Assembly (NCBI GenBank): GCA_965229345.1
Contig: OZ245872.1
Span: 2,480,001 to 2,544,000, forward strand
Direction: 5' to 3'
From: PBB1 sp965229345
Lineage (GTDB): Bacteria > Pseudomonadota > Gammaproteobacteria > Burkholderiales > Burkholderiaceae_C
Length of the DNA stretch: 64,000 bases
A model generated the notes under the pieces. It did not search any database, was not told the origin of the DNA, and was given only the letters and a program-made list of their open reading frames with translations. Of the stretch, positions 63,244-64,000 are shown in pieces. The position numbers and the translations under genes were made by a program. Each line of letters starts with the position of its first letter. The stretch's first letter is position 1.

Positions 63244-64000
63244 ATGACACCCCTGAACGACGACCCGACCCTGCGCTTGTCTCTGCGATCCGGTGCGCGG
63301 GCGCTGTGGGCCGAGTGCGATCCCACGGCCAAGGTGGACGGCACCCAGGCGTTGTGGACAGCGCGGGCGCTGCATCCGCTGCACCCTGCGCTGCCGTCGG
63401 ACATGGCAGCCACAGAGGCGCTCTCGCCGGGGCGCCCCACGCGGCCCGCGCTGGTGCCCCCCAAAGACGTGCCCTCGCGCACGCCGTTCACACCCGAGGG
63501 ACGCGCTGCACTGCTGCACGCGATCGCGCACATCGAGTTCAACGCGATCAACCTGGCGCTGGACGCTGCCTGGCGCTTCGATGGCCTGCCCGACGCCTAC
63601 TACCTCGACTGGCTAAGCGTCGCCAGCGAGGAAGCGCATCACTTCAGCCTGCTGCGCGAGCACCTGCGCAGCCTGGGCTTCGACTATGGCGACTTCGACG
63701 CGCACGATGGCCTGTGGCTGATGACCCAGCGCACATCAGCCGATGTGGTCGCACGCATGGCACTGGTGCCGCGCACGCTGGAAGCGCGGGGCCTGGACGC
63801 CACGCCGCCGCTGCAGGCGAAGTTCGAGCGCGCGGGGGACCGGCGTGCGGTGGAAATCCTGGGCGTGATCCTGCGCGACGAGATCGGACATGTCACCATC
63901 GGCAACCGCTGGTACCGCTGGCTGTGCACGCAGCGTGGGCTCGACCCCGTCGCCCACGACGCGCTGCTGACCCGCCAGTACCTGGCGCCACGCCCACGCG
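63244..64000 (+). CDS. DUF455 ferritin-like protein (partial, truncated by window end)
   Basis: The frame opens at the ATG 63244 and continues past the window, so the C-terminus is missing. The ~252 visible residues include HIEFNAINLALDAAWRF, SEEAHHFSLLREHLRSLG and RDEIGHVTIGNRWYRWL, the Glu and ExxH motifs of a di-iron ferritin-like four-helix bundle. DUF455 function is unknown, though some relatives are linked to tRNA hydroxylase-like (MiaE) folds. It is divergent from the carbonic anhydrase gene. Confidence 0.85.
   Translation, partial: MTPLNDDPTLRLSLRSGARALWAECDPTAKVDGTQALWTARALHPLHPALPSDMAATEALSPGRPTRPALVPPKDVPSRTPFTPEGRAALLHAIAHIEFNAINLALDAAWRFDGLPDAYYLDWLSVASEEAHHFSLLREHLRSLGFDYGDFDAHDGLWLMTQRTSADVVARMALVPRTLEARGLDATPPLQAKFERAGDRRAVEILGVILRDEIGHVTIGNRWYRWLCTQRGLDPVAHDALLTRQYLAPRPR

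Overview
The window is a GC-rich, gene-dense bacterial chromosome segment. I infer it comes from the order Burkholderiales (Betaproteobacteria), near the Leptothrix/Rubrivivax/Methylibium group. The support is the set of neighbourhoods typical of that order: rodZ-pilF-rlmN-ndk, sucA-sucB-lpd-zapE, tRNA-Leu-tig-clpP-clpX-lon, ilvB-ilvH-ilvC-pssA-leuA, pyrG-kdsA-eno-ftsB, and a short sigma factor followed by DUF3619, DUF3106 and RDD genes. I see no insertion sequence, prophage, CRISPR array, rRNA gene or integrated island. Almost everything is housekeeping, and no intergenic gap exceeds about 300 bases.

Layout. Positions 1-7272 are mostly minus strand: envelope and translation genes (rodZ, partial; pilF; rlmN; ndk), then rluB, scpB and rluD. 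bamD (plus) follows, then a DinG-type helicase (minus) divergent from a PP2C phosphatase (plus). Positions 11089-18697 hold sucA-sucB-lpd-zapE and a small secreted protein, all minus. Positions 18913-23406 are a flavin-linked acyl-CoA oxidation block: a nitronate monooxygenase-like oxidoreductase, an acyl-CoA dehydrogenase, and etfA and etfB. Three tRNA genes (Leu-TAA, Cys, Gly) separate this from the proteostasis block lon, clpX, clpP and tig, headed by tRNA-Leu(TAG).

Positions 30141-33136 are hpnC-hpnD-hpnE, which make squalene from farnesyl diphosphate. They are followed by a secreted TIGR03790-family protein, an AHSA1-like protein, an IclR regulator and a PBP7-type endopeptidase. Positions 37234-43408 hold branched-chain amino acid genes: ilvB-ilvH-ilvC ending at a terminator, then pssA, then leuA behind what looks like a complete attenuator. 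Positions 43661-46510 run sigma factor, DUF3619, DUF3106, RDD and dgkA. glnB, nadE, a GNAT-like protein, an M16 peptidase and ppa follow.

The right end carries a small membrane protein, mutS translationally coupled to an Anbu-type proteasome homologue, pyrG-kdsA-eno-ftsB, hslO, a gamma carbonic anhydrase-like gene and a truncated DUF455 ferritin-like gene.

The most interesting observations are these: (1) a 19-residue Leu-rich leader peptide with a terminator and a mutually exclusive antiterminator upstream of leuA; (2) the mutS-Anbu start/stop overlap without the usual Anbu partner genes; (3) the tightly coupled sigma factor/DUF3619/DUF3106/RDD cassette, which looks like an undescribed envelope-signalling unit; (4) a heat-shock-type promoter in front of lon; (5) glnB next to nadE; (6) a possibly leaderless PP2C transcript. 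All functional assignments come from reading motifs. No database search was run.
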